Shown piece by piece: positions 44,934-58,099 of a DNA stretch of 64,000 nt (the first letter of the stretch is position 1; the number at the start of each line of letters is the position of its first letter). The translations under genes were made by a program, and so were the position numbers. Origin of the DNA: Thalassia testudinum (taxonomy: Eukaryota; Streptophyta; Magnoliopsida; Alismatales; Hydrocharitaceae). The stretch lies in assembly GCA_037157565.1 (NCBI GenBank), contig JAZHRO010000014.1, positions 104,563,501 through 104,627,500 of the forward strand, given 5' to 3'. The notes under the pieces are model-generated. The model did no database searches, was not told the origin of the DNA, and saw nothing but the letters and a program-made list of their open reading frames with translations.

Positions 44934-45590
44934 CACCTTGCGTGCGGTGAGCGCGCGTCATCATGCATGTTTACGTTGGATGCTTGAGATCATGCCGCGT
45001 GCCTCCATTTAATCCGTCCGCGCACCCATCAGCGACTGAATTTCAATTGCGCGCATGGACGTTACCGGTGCGAATCGAACATGCATCGTGCATTCGTGCG
45101 GTGGGGCACTGACCGCTGCGCTACCTCCGTGCTTTGTCTCAGTTGTGCGTAAACGCTCAACCGTCCGATGGCGATCGGACAACCGAGATTGAATCTTGGT
45201 GCGGTGTTGACGAGGCCCGCGCGCTTGTGATTCCTCAACCATCCTATCCTTGGATCGGACAACTTAGGATGCTTCTGCGTGATGAAGCAGGGGTGTTGCG
45301 TCGGTGGGAGCGTAGCGGATGGCACCACATGGCCGTTTGTGGGTCGTTGATCATCAAATCAATGGCCAAAACTTCTTGGGCTTGTTAGGGGAGCTCCGAA
45401 TGTCGGATTTAAGCGATTTCGAGTCTGTTGGACTCCGTTCGTTGATCTGGATCCATCCGTGCAGTCAGATTGCTCATCTAAAGCTTGTTTCAACATGCGC
45501 TTCTACACATAGCCATTAAACATTGATTATAAGCAATCTTAATTCGTCATGCATGCAATGGTCCCAACCCATTATGGTATGTCATTAACG
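44934..45590 (-). repeat. LTR-A, second part
   Basis: It continues LTR-A after S4. It is GC-rich and shares with the E1 LTR the hairpin GTCCGAT...ATCGGAC (45163-45180), a half copy of the GATGGCACCAC palindrome (about 45318-45335) and CATCCGTGCAGTCA. The right limit is approximate. No clean target duplication found. Confidence 0.65.
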
Positions 45591-46842
45591 CACATATATC
45601 CTCAAAACTAACTCTAGTTGATGGAATTATCATCATTGGATGTAGAGTTATCAGGCCTCAGATGCAATCAATTAGGTATAGCTCTAGTTTGGAAAATAAA
45701 TTTCAACCTAGTTGGCCCATCTACCAAGTTAATTAGGGCTTAGTATTTAAAGTGCATAGGATTATATGATAGGTGTGAAGGGGGTAGGTACCCAATTAAT
45801 TCAATTAAGATGCCTGTGCTTGCAAAACAAGGGTCCACAAATAGATTTAATTGGTTGTCTTTTAATGCTCAAATAATTAATTCACCAATTTTAGGGTTCA
45901 AATTTCAAGGTCTTTTAAAACAAATTTTGAGTGGAACAAATAGCATTTTGCAATCACGGGACCTTGATCTTTTTCCTTCAGATTACGAATCTGGCAACCC
46001 AAATGTGGCATCTTAGCATGCAACTTCTAGGTGAATCAATTTTATTTCAAGTGTTGTGACCCAAATAATGAAACAAAGGTTTCCCAAATATCACTTGATC
46101 AAACACACAAAATAATTTTTTCAAAATTTTTAGGGGCTTAAAAATAATTTTTTCCAATTTTGTAACTCATAATGCCAAAATAGTCTAAATAGACTCCTAA
46201 TGAGTATTTTCCATAAATAGTAATGATACGTCCATCAAAAATTATCCTAATTTTTCAACAAACTAGATTTTATCAAAAATCTAATGAAAAAAAATTCACT
46301 GAATTTAGAGTTGTGTAGAATTCAGGAAAATTCAACGAACCTGGATCTCTAATAGAATAATTCCCATATTGACTCACTGATAGTAAAATATTTTTCTAGG
46401 ATAGGAAAAAATGAATTTTTCCTTGAAATTTAGTAGGGTTGTTTCTAATTTCAAGCGGATCATGCAGTAAAAGTTTAGGAATTTTTGGATACACCAATAG
46501 TTTAGAATTAAAATTTTAATTCAGCAAGAAAAACCAATCCAAACTTGGTTAAGATGAGATAAGATCTTTAAAGCACAAGTAGAGTAAGATAAGAGATTTT
46601 TTTTTTCTTTGAAAATAAATACTAAATGCAATTACTCCTAAGATTCATGAATCTACCTAACTTTAAGATGTAGATGACCTACTTGGAGATCTTCACTCGC
46701 ACTTTTTCTTCTCATCACTTGGCGATTCGTTCTTATGCGACTGCGTAATCCTGCACACAAAAAGACAAAAAGAGAAGAACAAGTTAGATCTCACAAATGC
46801 AAATCTAGATAGAGCTATTGAAAACAAAATAATCATCATGCC
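45591..46842 (-). other. E5 untranslated leader
   Basis: AT-rich, non-coding, between LTR-A and the primer site at 46843. It occupies the position of the leaders in E1 and E2. No ORF I can support. Confidence 0.6.
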
Positions 46843-46860
46843 TTCCCGATAATGGCACCA
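46843..46860 (-). other. E5 primer binding site, tRNA-Asp type (diverged)
   Basis: The minus strand reads TGGTGCCATTATCGGGAA, five bases from the LTR start at 46866. Confidence 0.75.
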
Positions 46861-46865
46861 AAAAG

Positions 46866-48455
46866 TGTTCTGAACGCGGATATGATTGCGAAAAATCACT
46901 TTTCTTCGTAGTAAATGTCTATAGAAACTCTTGAATTTGTAAGTGAAATAGAACTTGTAAGATTTTTCGAATATAAATATAGGGGTCCAAGTGATTCGCA
47001 GGGATACAAATAAATCAAAATCGCCTTCCTAATTAGAACTGGAATTAAATATCAAGTAGGATGATTATTAGAACTAATATTAAATCTAATATCATGCAAC
47101 TATTAAGACTTTAATATACTACTACTAGAAAGCATACAACTTGAAGACAAGTTGAAAAATAACTAGAACTTTATTGCTATAGAAAGTCAGAACAAGTAGA
47201 ACTCATATTACAACTAAAAGAATGCTTCTGAAAGCAAATCTAATACACCTAAAAAGAAAAATCTAAAACTATAGGCTTCGAAAGTGAATTCTGAAGTGTC
47301 GACGTAGATGTGGATGCAAAGGCGTGCCCACAATCGCCAAGGGGAGAAGGAAGTAGTGGACCACTTCTAGTTGGTGGATCTATTTGGAAGTAGAAAGGAA
47401 TGATCCTAAGGGGGGGTGGCTAGGGTGATTATATAGAGGTCAACAAGGCTTGTGATTAGTTGATCCAAGTTGCCTTAGATCACCAAAATAAAGGGCTAAG
47501 ATTAGGAGTCTAGGAATCAAGGTGTAGGATGAAGGAATAGGTGGGTAGAATAGGTTAGGCAATATTGGAATTAATGGAGGGCCATGATGGCTTTGAGAGG
47601 ATAATAGAGGGCTATGATTCTCGTGAATTTTTGGCCTCTTTCTATTCTAAATTTCAAGTTGCACATAAAAGCAAAGTTTTAGCTCTCGAAACCATCTTTA
47701 AATGCTACTTGATTCACTCAATTTGGATTTAAAATGAGAAAGTTTTGACCAAAATACTAAAATTGTGTCATGCTGTTACGAATTTTGAGATTAAGTTTAG
47801 GATTAAAAATAAGACTTGACTTAAGGTTTTAAGATAGGGATTTAGGTATGGAATTTAGGACCCTAGGATTTATATCTAATGGTGGATAAATTATGGTGTA
47901 TTTTGAACATCTAAAATAGTATTTATTGGAGGATAAAATGGATGGCCAAATAGGATTTGTTGGATTAGGATTTAGGACTAGGTTGGGTAAAAAATTAGGG
48001 TTGGTTTAGTCAATAATAGCTAGCTAATAAGATTAGAAATTGAGGTGTGGTGGCTAGCCATTATATAGGGAAATTAGGCCAGGTTGAGTGGAAATTAGGT
48101 GTGGGGAATTAGGCTCCTAATTAAGCTAGGCCTAAGGGCTAATTGGGTTAGGAAATAGGTCCACCAAACTAGGCCTAAGCCTACTCCAAGTGAGCTTAGA
48201 TCAAAGAATCCAATTAGCCTTGCTCTAATCAACCTGAAATTTTGTATCTGCACATATAAAAGTAAAAAAATCAAGGTACAAGATACAGTTATTGAAAAAA
48301 TTGCACAAAAGCTCAAAAGTATGCATTATTTACAAAATAACCTTAAATACCTAATCTGACCTAACTAAATGCAATTTTACCCAAATTATCCTTAGACTAA
48401 CATTAGTTAGGTATTAATTAATATAAATAAATATGGAAATACCAATGGCCTCCAA
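46866..48455 (-). repeat. E5 5' LTR
   Basis: It begins TGTTCTGAACGC after the primer site. It has a U5 motif remnant (about 46989-47005) and a TATA box CTATATAAT (minus) at 47428-47436. The right limit is uncertain because a related stretch follows. Confidence 0.7.
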
Positions 48456-49340
48456 AGGGGAGATCTGCAAGGCTTTAAATAGAGGAGGTGGGTGTCCAAG
48501 GTGGCTTAGGAGGCAAGGTTTGAGTTTAGGGTTTTGGAAATTAGGTTTAGGTTTAGGATTTATCTAATTAGAGAAGTAGGAACTAAATGACTTCAAGTTT
48601 TGGCCACTTTATTATTCGAATTTCAAGTTGCATATAAAAGAAAAGTTGTAGCCCTTGAAATCAACTTGAAGCACTCAATATGGAGTTAAATAGAGAAAGT
48701 TATGAGAAAAATACTGAAGGTGTATTAGGTCGTCCTGAATTTTAGGATTAGGATTGTAATTCAAGAAATTTAAGGAATTTAATTGGAGTCCTAATTGGAT
48801 ACAATCAAGGCCACTTATTAGTAATTGATTTCAAGAATATTTAGGGCATTTTTGTGTAGAAGAATTAAGTAGCACATGTGGATAATGTGTAGGACTCTAT
48901 AGGATAGGATTAAGAATAGGACTAAGGTAGTGTCACTAGGTGAGTAAGCTAGGTTTTAGAACTATGTTTAGGAGTGATCCTAGGGTTAAGGAAAAGGTTT
49001 AGGGGGCTAAGTGGAGCTGGTTTATGGTTAGGATTAGGTTTTGGGTGAGGGCTAAAATAGGTAGGATGGGTTAGGGTTTTGAGTTTAAGTGGCCAAAAAT
49101 GAATTCTCTTCCTCTTGCTTGCACCTTTGGAGCTCAATTTTCCTGCTTCCTTTCCTCTTGAGCCTAAGTATCTGACTCCTACAAATAGTGAAGCACAAAA
49201 TTAGGCTCAAAATTACCATTTTACTCTTAGCATGCAAGTATGCAATTATATAGAATATGACCTAAATCTAATGTAACTAATACCTAAAACTAGCAATACT
49301 TAGCATGTTATTATGTAAATTACTCTACACATCATATAGT
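48456..49340 (-). repeat. Second, partial copy of the E5-type LTR U3
   Basis: 48598-48760 repeats 47627-47790 about 970 bp away (AATTTCAAGTTGCAYATAAA and GAGAAAGTT words). The tail at 49190-49330 resembles 48240-48440. It is either a tandem duplication within the LTR or an older LTR hit by E5. Confidence 0.6.
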
Positions 49341-50369
49341 TACTAGAACATGTTCAAGATCCCAAATTAATATGAATGGAATCAATACTGCTTGAAAAGG
49401 TTTCAAGAAAAACCCAATCATGATAGGCACCAAGAATTGAATAATTCATAAAGTATTATGGATGTATTCAATGGTTCCTGGAATCATGAGAAACAATGGG
49501 AGCATAATACCACATGCAGATAACTATTGTACTCATATGATGAGACAACAATATCCAGAACATAAAACATAAAAGTTTGATTGAGAAATTATTTTCCAAG
49601 ATAAACTTAAAAAGCTCTAGACCAAAAGATGTTTGAATGATTTCCATATAATGAAAGTCAATACAAGTGTTTTCTGATGTCTTTTTCTGAGGAAGATGTC
49701 AACTCAAAGGATTAAGAGAGAATTCATGATGCATGTATGTGATGCACACAAGCTAAGCATAGTTCCAAATAGAGATGTCTGAGATAGTAGGAGGATAATT
49801 GTTATCAACCACAAGATACTCTAGATAAATTAGAAAGTTCTCCCTTACGTTCCTTGAAAAAGGAATGCAATAATGAAAAGGTGATCTCAAAGAGTTGAAA
49901 CGCACTGATTAAGTCTATCTCAATGAGTTGAGATACAACATCTGCGGTCTAATGTACACATAAAATCCACTTGTATTTTAGTATGGTACGGTATTTGCTT
50001 TAGAAGTATATACACCACCAAACTAATGCTGAAGTAAATGTAGCTTATGTAGCTATAACACTGATGATGTGGATATGTAAGCTCTTTGAAAGGACTTGAC
50101 ATAGTTTCATCTGCTGAAACTCCCATTGTTGTAATGACAACAAAACATCACTCTTGTTGAGAAATAGTTCCTTAGAACAAAAGCATGTCTACAAAGAGAA
50201 AAATCCTCATCATGAAATAAATGCCACATATGATAAAGTAGTTATCATATATATGCAGTGCTTTAGCCTATAGCTTGACACTTCTATCTATCAAGGCTTT
50301 ATGGTAAATCTCTTTGAGTGTCGAATTGGCATCATGGGTTGAAGAGGCAGCTCAGGTATGGCTCTTAGG
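49341..50369 (+). pseudogene. pol: Ty1/copia element 1: RNase H end (heavily decayed)
   Basis: The identification rests on position and a degenerate match. Around 50050-50330 the plus strand encodes, with stops, pieces like NVAYVAI, PIVV, NKSMSTKR and KVVI. These align loosely with the copia RNase H tail that ends shortly before the polypurine tract. Everything upstream of about 50000 is too decayed to read. A copia-type polypurine tract and LTR follow. Confidence 0.5.
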
Positions 50370-50382
50370 ATAAGTGGGAGTT
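50370..50382 (+). promoter_or_regulatory. Copia 1 polypurine tract
   Basis: ATAAGTGGGAG directly before TTTGTTGGAG, the usual copia arrangement. Confidence 0.65.
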
Positions 50383-51350
50383 TGTTGGAGTTATGTACCC
50401 TGAGTGAACCAACCTAATCTAATCAATAGATCTATGGTTTAGATTTGAGAGTCAAATCATGTGGATAGACTAATATGGTTAAATGGCTCCCTCAATACAT
50501 CAGGATAATGTATTGTGCTATGTTTGATATATTGATGACAGCTATCGAAATATTCAAATAGTTTAGATTGAGGGTTTCGATAAGTCATCAAGAACCATCA
50601 CGATATCCAACTATAGTCTCCAGTATAAGAAGAGTGGCAATCTTCTCTAGAGATTGTTGCCTAACTAATGCCCTTGATGTACATCCTTTACATGGGAATG
50701 GAGATTCAGGACTCTCACTCATGTTGAGTCAAAGAGTTGACTCAACGAGATGGAAATGCGAAAGTCTTTCTCTTATCACAATCATAGAGAAGGCGTATCC
50801 TTCGACATAAGACAAATATGTGTCTCTGTGTCTGAGTATACACATTTAGTGGATCGACAGGGAATACACCAACCTTAGTGTTGAAACAGGAAAGCTGGTG
50901 TGCATATGAGGGAACATGAGACAAATGATCTCTCAAAGGGATCACACAGATCCATTGTCGTAGGTGTATATAGCAAATCGAGAGACTCGAGCCCACTCCA
51001 CGTATATTGGGTACTATAAAATTCCATGCATGATCGTATGGGTTTTTATCAGACCAATACCTGACAAGAAGAAGACAATTCTTTACAAAATGATGTGATC
51101 ATTATTCTCATCCTAATGGTACAAAGAAAATGTGAAAAGTATGTAACCTTTGATGGGATGGACAGTGAATCTGGGATTCAATCCTAAGGATTACAATTGT
51201 CTTTTGATGTGAAGGATTTACGGGTATTTGAAATACCCGAAGAAGGTGTAACACTATAAATCCTCTGATCTTAAGTGTTTGATTATTAACATAATGAAAG
51301 CAATAATTATATTGGTGTGTGACACACCAAAATTGCAATAGTAAATAACA
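50383..51350 (+). repeat. Copia 1 3' LTR
   Basis: It begins TGTTGGAGTTATGTACCCTG and ends near GGTGTGTGACACACC (51314-51328). It shares GGAGAAGGCGTATCCTT and AAATATGTRTCT with the second copia LTR at 55919. The right end is approximate, as LTR-C begins at 51351. Confidence 0.7.
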
Positions 51351-53530
51351 TGTTCATTGCAGTGCAAAATCATGATAATTTTAAATTTGTAAAAATCAAA
51401 CTCGATAAATTTTCAAAATAGAAATCGAAATCTGAGTCATTTCGAGGGAGGCATATGGAGTTTTGAAATCATTTTTGAATCGCTCGATGGGAAATCTTTT
51501 TGGTATTTTTGTATTTTAAAATATTAGCGATAATGTGAAATGAACCATGACTACAAAAGTATGAAAGTGACTAGAACGAAAGCAAATAATAGCAAGCAAA
51601 TAGGACAATAGAGCAAGAGATGTGAAGAAGAAAAAAAAATAATAATAAAACTTTTATTACTAATAAAATTCAAATTACAGCTACTAGACTAAAGATTACA
51701 ACTAGAATAAAATACTTGAACAAGAATCGAAAGCAACTAGAAATAAAATTGCAACTAGAACTTTCTAGAATAACTAGAAATAAAATTGGGAAGGTGGTCG
51801 GGTGCCAAAGTGCTGGAGTGGTGGTGGAGAGATCCACCTAGTCTTCCTGCCCTACAGGAATTCGTGGAGATCTGACAGTGACGATGACGAAGATACAGAC
51901 ATCGTGGCAACCGTAGCCGTATGGACAGAAGGAAGGAAGGTGGGTTAATAGAAAATTGATGGATAAAGTGAGAAGGATTCAACCAGCTGGAAAAATAATG
52001 AGCGAGAGTGGAGATCGGAAGTGCATGAAAAAGTACTGAAGGAAATGACTAGGGATTAAGAGGGAAAGAGGAAAATTGGAGAGAGATATTGGAGGGGATA
52101 GGTGGAGATTAGAGAGGGATCGAGAGATTGGAGAAAGAAAATTCGGAGGGGGACGTGGATGGGAAATAACAGGGAGAGAGCCGTCGAGCGTTCGCAAGAG
52201 ATAAATAATGTGCCATGCGTGGGAGATTGGAGAGAGGTTAAATGGAGAGGAGGGTTGATCTGGTGGAGAGAACCATCTCCTGGAGATTGGGAGTCGTGAG
52301 TTAATATGAAATGACGGAGCCGTTGGGATTGGAGAGTTGCGTAAGGTTTGTTGAGGCTGTACAATAGAGGTCGAAGGGAGATACGGGGCTTAACATAAGA
52401 TTGCATGGGATTGGCTGTTAGTGGGATTTACGTTGAGGAAGGGATAAATGGATTGAGTTTGCACAGGATGAGCGTATGTGAGTTGGGTGAGTTGGGTTGA
52501 GGAAGGGGTAATGGGGGTTAACGTGAGTGCATGTTACGTGCATGGGATTGAGGGTTGCGTTGAATGCATAGGGTGCATGGGGACGTGGAAATGTTGGGTT
52601 ACGTTGGGGATATTTAGGTTGTTGCATGGGGTATTGACGTAAGGGATAGGTGTGCATGGAATTGTAACGTGGAATTTTGTGCGTGAAGTGAAGTTTGTGA
52701 GGATTTTAATGTAGGGCACGTAGGTTTTAGGTGAAATTTATGGTGGTGACTAAGGCACATAGACGGCCAACCAACTACGGTAGGAAAATGAGGTAACTTG
52801 GCCAACCAAATCAAGGTTTAACTAGGTTGGGTTAGGTGGGACTTAGGAGTAGGAAATTGGGTGTCCAAATGGGTTACGATTAGGAAATAGGTTTAGCCCC
52901 AATTAAAAGGTTATGCTCAAATTGATTCTGCAATAATGTGGAGCCCTAATCAGATCCCAACCTGATACCTGAAAACATATAAACAAATCTCATTAAGGCA
53001 CCAGATATAAATAACAGAAAAATTGCAATTAGATCCCTAAAAATGTAATATTTACAAAATGTGCAAAATGGCTAGTCTGACCTAATGCAATGCAATAAAA
53101 TCTAATTTACCCTCAAACTAGCAATAATTAGGAAGGAATTAACTGATTAAATGGAAATATATCAATGTGTTCTTATTTGATTAGAATGATTGAATTGATT
53201 TAAGGAGTTAAATTACATTCAATTTGGCAATTAATTACATCTAATATGATTAAATACAAAATTCTAAGGTTAAATTACAATTAATTAAAGTTTAAATACT
53301 TGTTCTAAACAACACAAAATGTTATGGGCTAATCATGCAAAATTGAACAAGATTAAATCCCAACCCTTGGATAGAAATTCAAGAGTTCACAATAAATTGA
53401 AATTAATTTGATTGGCATCCCTACAAATATATCCCAAGCCAAAAGGGAAACCCAAAGTTTATTCCTAATCAAAATCAATCAAATAATTTGATTGACTGCA
53501 TTAATTCCTAATCAAATTATTTAATTAAGT
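51351..53530 (-). repeat. LTR-C: E5-related LTR, no primer site attached
   Basis: It begins TGTTCATTGCAG on the plus strand, with the U5 motif near 51433-51452. The stretch 52940-53165 resembles 48240-48455 (TCTGACCTAA, CAAACTAGCAATAATTAG). It follows the copia LTR directly, so it is a solo or truncated LTR. The right limit is not certain. Confidence 0.6.
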
Positions 53531-54259
53531 GGATTGATCTCCAAGCTGGTTAGTTGGCATTTGGTTCTTCTTCTTCTTGCCATGAGAAAAAGAGAGGAAA
53601 AAAGAGAGAGGTTGGCTAGCAAGGAGGGAGGGTTGTCCATCAAAGAAGGAAGGAGTTGGCTGCCCTTCAAACCAGTTGTTGCCTACCCCCTGCTTCCTAT
53701 GGTAGAGTGCCGACAAACACCCCAACTGATTGACTAGCTTATGCTGGTTTTGAGGGTGCCTCTCTCTAGTGCACAAAACTGCTCCTGGGTCTCATTGCCT
53801 AAGTGTTGGGCACCGACTAGGGAGTTAGTTGGTCGACTCCCATACATTGGCCCAAGAGGATTCATTCTCTTAGCCCTCTCTTGGTGGAGCTTGAGTCGAA
53901 GGTCTCCTCCCCGCTTGTGAAGGAGTTCGTGGGACACGAATTGTTCATGTTTCACACAATGAAATCAAGCATCCTTGGCGCAAATGGCATCATTTACCTA
54001 CTAAGACAAAGGCAGTCTCTTAAGTGGGACTTATTTAAGGAGTTACAAAAGGTGAGGTACCATGCTACGCCTCCTATAGGTATTATGTCTTACTCATGGG
54101 GATCCTAGAATGGAGAGATGCTAGATCTCTTCAAGTTCAAGCTGCATAGGTTGCTTTTATTTGTCAATTCTGTTATTCGAGTTTCTTATGGGTATCAACC
54201 CATGTTTCATTTCGATGAAAGGTTTTAAAAGCTATGTTTTCATGCTTCCATGATACCAC
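53531..54259. other. Unassigned stretch
   Basis: Mixed base composition, no recognised domain or repeat border. A 75-residue frame at 53881-54108 (HELFMFHTMKSSILGANG) matches nothing I know. It may be eroded copia internal sequence, since copia coding text starts right after it. Confidence 0.4.
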
Positions 54260-55918
54260 AGGAAATCGAGGATCAAATCGTTTGATTCCCATCCCCTCAA
54301 TTATTGAGTGGAGTTTCCCATAGGGGCCCAAAATTTTCCAACACCTACTACATATGATGAGGCAATGAAGGATCGTGATGCGAGCAATTGGAGGCTAGCA
54401 ATGCAGTTTGAAATAGACTTCATGCATAAGAATGTGTGGACCCTCGTAGATCTTCCTAGTGGGGTAAATCCCATTGGGTGCAAATGGATCTACGAGAGAA
54501 GAGAGGTCCTGATAAGAAGTTAGAGGCCTTCAAAGTGCAACTTGTGGCCAAAGGATACACTCAAAAGAAAGAGCTAACTACGAGGAAACCTTCTCTCCTA
54601 TTGCCATACTAAAATCCATTCAAATATTGCTAGTCAAAGTTGCATACCATGACTATGACAACTGGCAGATGGACATCAAGACAACTTTCCTCAATGGTTT
54701 CCTCGAGGAGAACATCTACATGGAACAACCTAAGGGTTTCCAAGTAGATGGTAGGGAACGAAAGGTGTGCAACCTTAAGAAGTCCATCTATGGACTTAAG
54801 CAAGTTTCTTGTAGTTAGAACATTCGATTTAATGAGACCATAAATAGTTATAGATTTTATCAAAATCTGGATGAACCTTGTGTCTACAAGGAAGCCAGTG
54901 GAAGTACTATCACCTTTATGGTGTTGTACATGGATAACATCCTACTCATTGGGAATGATGTAGGAGTGTTATCCAATGTTAAGCTTTAGTTATCCCAGAA
55001 CTTTGAGATAAAGGATCTTGGGGAAGCCTCTTATATCTTGGGTCCGAAGATATTCAGAAACAAAGAGAAGACGACATTGGGATTATCATAGCAAGGATAC
55101 ATAAGAAGGTCTTAGAGAGATTCCACATGGATAACTCCAAGAAGGGCTTTCTTTCTATTAGGAATAGAGTTCACTTGTCAAAGGGACTATCTCCCTAAAT
55201 AGTTGAGAAGAAAGCCATATGTGGATCTCCATATGCTTCTGCAATGGACAGCTTGATGTATGCCATGCTCTGCACAAAACTAAACATTTGTCATGTGGTG
55301 GGAGTGGTAAGTCGTTACCAATCCAACCTAGGATAGGAACACAGGACTACTATACATACTCGTGTACCTAAGGAGGTTTGATACAAAAGATTAGCATTTT
55401 GTCTTTGGAGTTAGGGATCTCTAGCTGTTAGGATACACCAATTCTAACTTCCAGTCAGACATTGACAATAGAAAGTCTACGTCAAGATTCATTTTCTTGT
55501 TGAATAATGGTTCTATGAGCTGGAGAAGCAAAAGCAGGATGCCATAACTGATTCAATGATAGAATTTGAATACATCGCTGCATCTAATATTGTGAAGGAG
55601 GTGGTGTGGTATGCAAGTTCATTGAGGAGCTTGGCATAGTTTCCTCAATACAGTCGTTAATCTCATTGTTATGCAACAACATGGGTGCCATTATGTAGGC
55701 AAAGGAGCCTTGTTCTCGCTAGAAGAGAAAGCATATTGAGAGAAAGTACCACATTATCTAGGAAATCACCAAGCATGATGATGTAGTCATCACGAAGGTG
55801 GCTTCCACGGATAACGTCATTGATCCGCTGACCAAGGTCTTACTAAAGAGTCATTTGATCAATACATGGATAGTATGGGTCTTAAGGATGTTCTGGAATG
55901 GCTTTGAGGGCAAGTATC
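54260..55918 (+). pseudogene. pol: Ty1/copia element 2: RT and RNase H (broken)
   Basis: The RT start is clear in 54308-54523: AMKDRDASNWRLAMQFEIDF and NPIGCKWIYERR. After frameshifts, 54627-54818 gives QMDIKTTFLNGFLEENIYM and SIYGLKQVS. At about 54925-54960 the palm motif reads YMDNILLIGN, with Asn in place of the second catalytic Asp. Then NFEIKDLGEASYILG. RNase H follows in scattered frames to about 55860 (SRYQSNPG-like, KSKHIE-like). Upstream gag, protease and integrase are absent. Confidence 0.88.
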
Positions 55919-56339
55919 TATTAGATTTTTTATGCCCTGAGCAAGCCATCCGAGTAATGTAATATAACTATATTTTGCATCTGAATAAAAGAATTTGATT
56001 ATTTTCCAAGAAATGAATTGTGTCCCTTAGTATGAATAGAGTAATGTATTTAGTTGGATCGAATAAATCCAATGTGTGTTAATTCGAAGATCTAAATGTT
56101 TTAGAGGATCTGATAGCACACCGAGAAACCATCTAATTCTATCAATTGTTTCTAGTCTGAGTTGGGATGACAACCTTCTTTACAAGTCATCGTATAATTG
56201 ATGTTCTTGAATGGAGATTTAAGGATTTTCACTCAAGTCAGGTAAAGAAGTTAACCTAATGACATAAGAGATGGTAGAAGTTCTTCTCTAATGTTGTCAT
56301 GGAGAAGGCGTATCCTTTGACCTAATATAAATATGTATC
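55919..56339 (+). repeat. Copia 2 3' LTR, truncated
   Basis: It starts TATTAGATTTTTTATGCCCTG, with TG mutated to TA, and is cut at 56339 by LTR-G. It is related to the copia 1 LTR. Confidence 0.7.
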
Positions 56340-58099
56340 TGTTGGGGTCATTAATCGCATTTTTGATAGGAAAAGAGTCATAGTATAGTGCAAAATACGA
56401 CTCAACAAAAATTAAAGTAATGAGATGGTGAGTCTCGATTGATCTCAAGGAGTCATTTAGAAAAAGCAAAATTGATTTTGATTCTTTTCACTACTTGCTT
56501 AAAATTGGAATCAGGTATTTAAAGTACGAATATATCATTCACCAGTTGCGTTGTTAACTCGTAAGATGTGCACGTGAGTCAAAAACAATATGAACGTGAA
56601 AGTATGCATGTCTGCGCATACTATCTTAACTATATGATGGCGACCCACAAAATATTCGTTAATCGTCAAATCTTCTATAACTTCCGGAATAGACATTTTG
56701 TTGCAATGTAATAGGAAATTAAATCAGGCAACCCATGATCATAATAGAGATAGATAAAATGATGATTTCATTGCTCAAAGTATGTCACCATTACAATCAC
56801 AGATAGAGGAAAGCTTGTACAAGAATGATTAAAGCATGAATTCTAGCTAGTAGAAAATGCATCTGTGGATCTATGGAAGATTACGCATGCATCACCTAGG
56901 CAGAGGATCAGTACACTACTAAGCAGTAAATTAATGCAAAAATTAAACTACGAAGAACGAATCTAGCTAAGAGAACTTCAGGCATTAGAGGTATTCTCCA
57001 ATGGCCTGTGTTGCTTGAGGTGGTAGGAGGGAAGAGAAGGACAGCCAGTGGTGGGTAGGCTGGCCTCTTGAGAGAGTGGTGGATGTGGTGCTCTTGGACG
57101 TCCAAAGGTGCTTGGAGGTGGAGGGAGCTCGTGGAGATGAAGATGGAGGAAGAAGCCACCAATGGAGAGTCCAAGATGGGGGGCTAGTGGCCATCAAAGG
57201 GGTCATTAAATAGACTCTTGGCCTGGCTCTCTAGAGAACTATAGAGTTCTCTAGAAGAGCCTCCATCTTGCATCAAGATGGGAGGGGAAGTGGTCTCTTA
57301 GATCCACATTTTGTGGATCTAAGAGTGGACTCCTTTGGTTGCCATTTTTAGCAACTCAAAGTGGCACCATCTTTGGAAGACTCTAGAGAACTCTAGAGTG
57401 GGCGACTATGTGTGTGTGTGTGTGTGGGTGGGTGTGCGTGCGTGACTATGGAGGTGTGTGTGAGTGGTCTAGGTGATTAGGTTTAGGTAGGCTCCAAGAA
57501 TTAGGGTTGTAAACCCTAATGCTAAAGTGAATGTGTAATTAAACTTATTGCAAGTTTGATTGAGTGAATGTGTGTCTAATTAGGAGAGAAATTACCTAAT
57601 TAGATTAGGCTTGAGCCAATTGGACTCTCACTAAGTCCAATTAGACTTGTGTTGGTTGAGTTCTGAGCTCAATTGGACTCTATGAGTCCAATTGACTAGG
57701 TGAAGTGTAGTTGACTTGATCCAAGTTAATTGGGCTTATTGAGAACCTAATTAGGTTCTTAGGAGGGTCATAGGGTGGTGTACTAGGCTTAGGACACCTT
57801 AATTTAGGTTCCCTACGGTATAGAATTGGGTTTAGGGGCTTAGGAAATCAAGATCCAAGCTTGATTTCAAAAACAGGGATTGGAGAGGAGTTCCAAACGT
57901 CTGATTTAATAATCAGACGACTTATACTTCAAAATTAGAAGTCTAAAACTCTTGTTTGGATGTCCAAAGTTGAGTTAGGGAGGAGTTTAGGTTCTATCAT
58001 GGAATTCTGCAGAAATTAGACATCTGACACTTTGTCTGGACATCCAATTTTCCAGCAGAATTAGGTTCTAAGCCTACAGGTGGTGTCTAAGGGTTCTGG
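56340..58099 (-). repeat. LTR-G: S4-family LTR, truncated on the right
   Basis: It begins TGTTGGGGTC on the plus strand. It shares with S4 the words GAGGAAAGCTTGTAC, GCATGCATCA and GGTTTACAACCCTAAT, the U5 region (56430-56452) and the inverted repeat at 57226-57260. It breaks off at about 58099, within the wording CTAAGGGTTCTGG also present in S4 near 44430. Confidence 0.8.

Noticed and set aside
41938..45600. ATGTCAT on both sides of LTR-A as target duplication
   Set aside because: The left copy fits next to TGTAGC, but the right copy would make the LTR end in GGT instead of CA. Border left open.
53881..54108. 75-residue frame as a host gene exon
   Set aside because: No recognisable domain, no splice-site evidence, and copia coding remnants follow directly.
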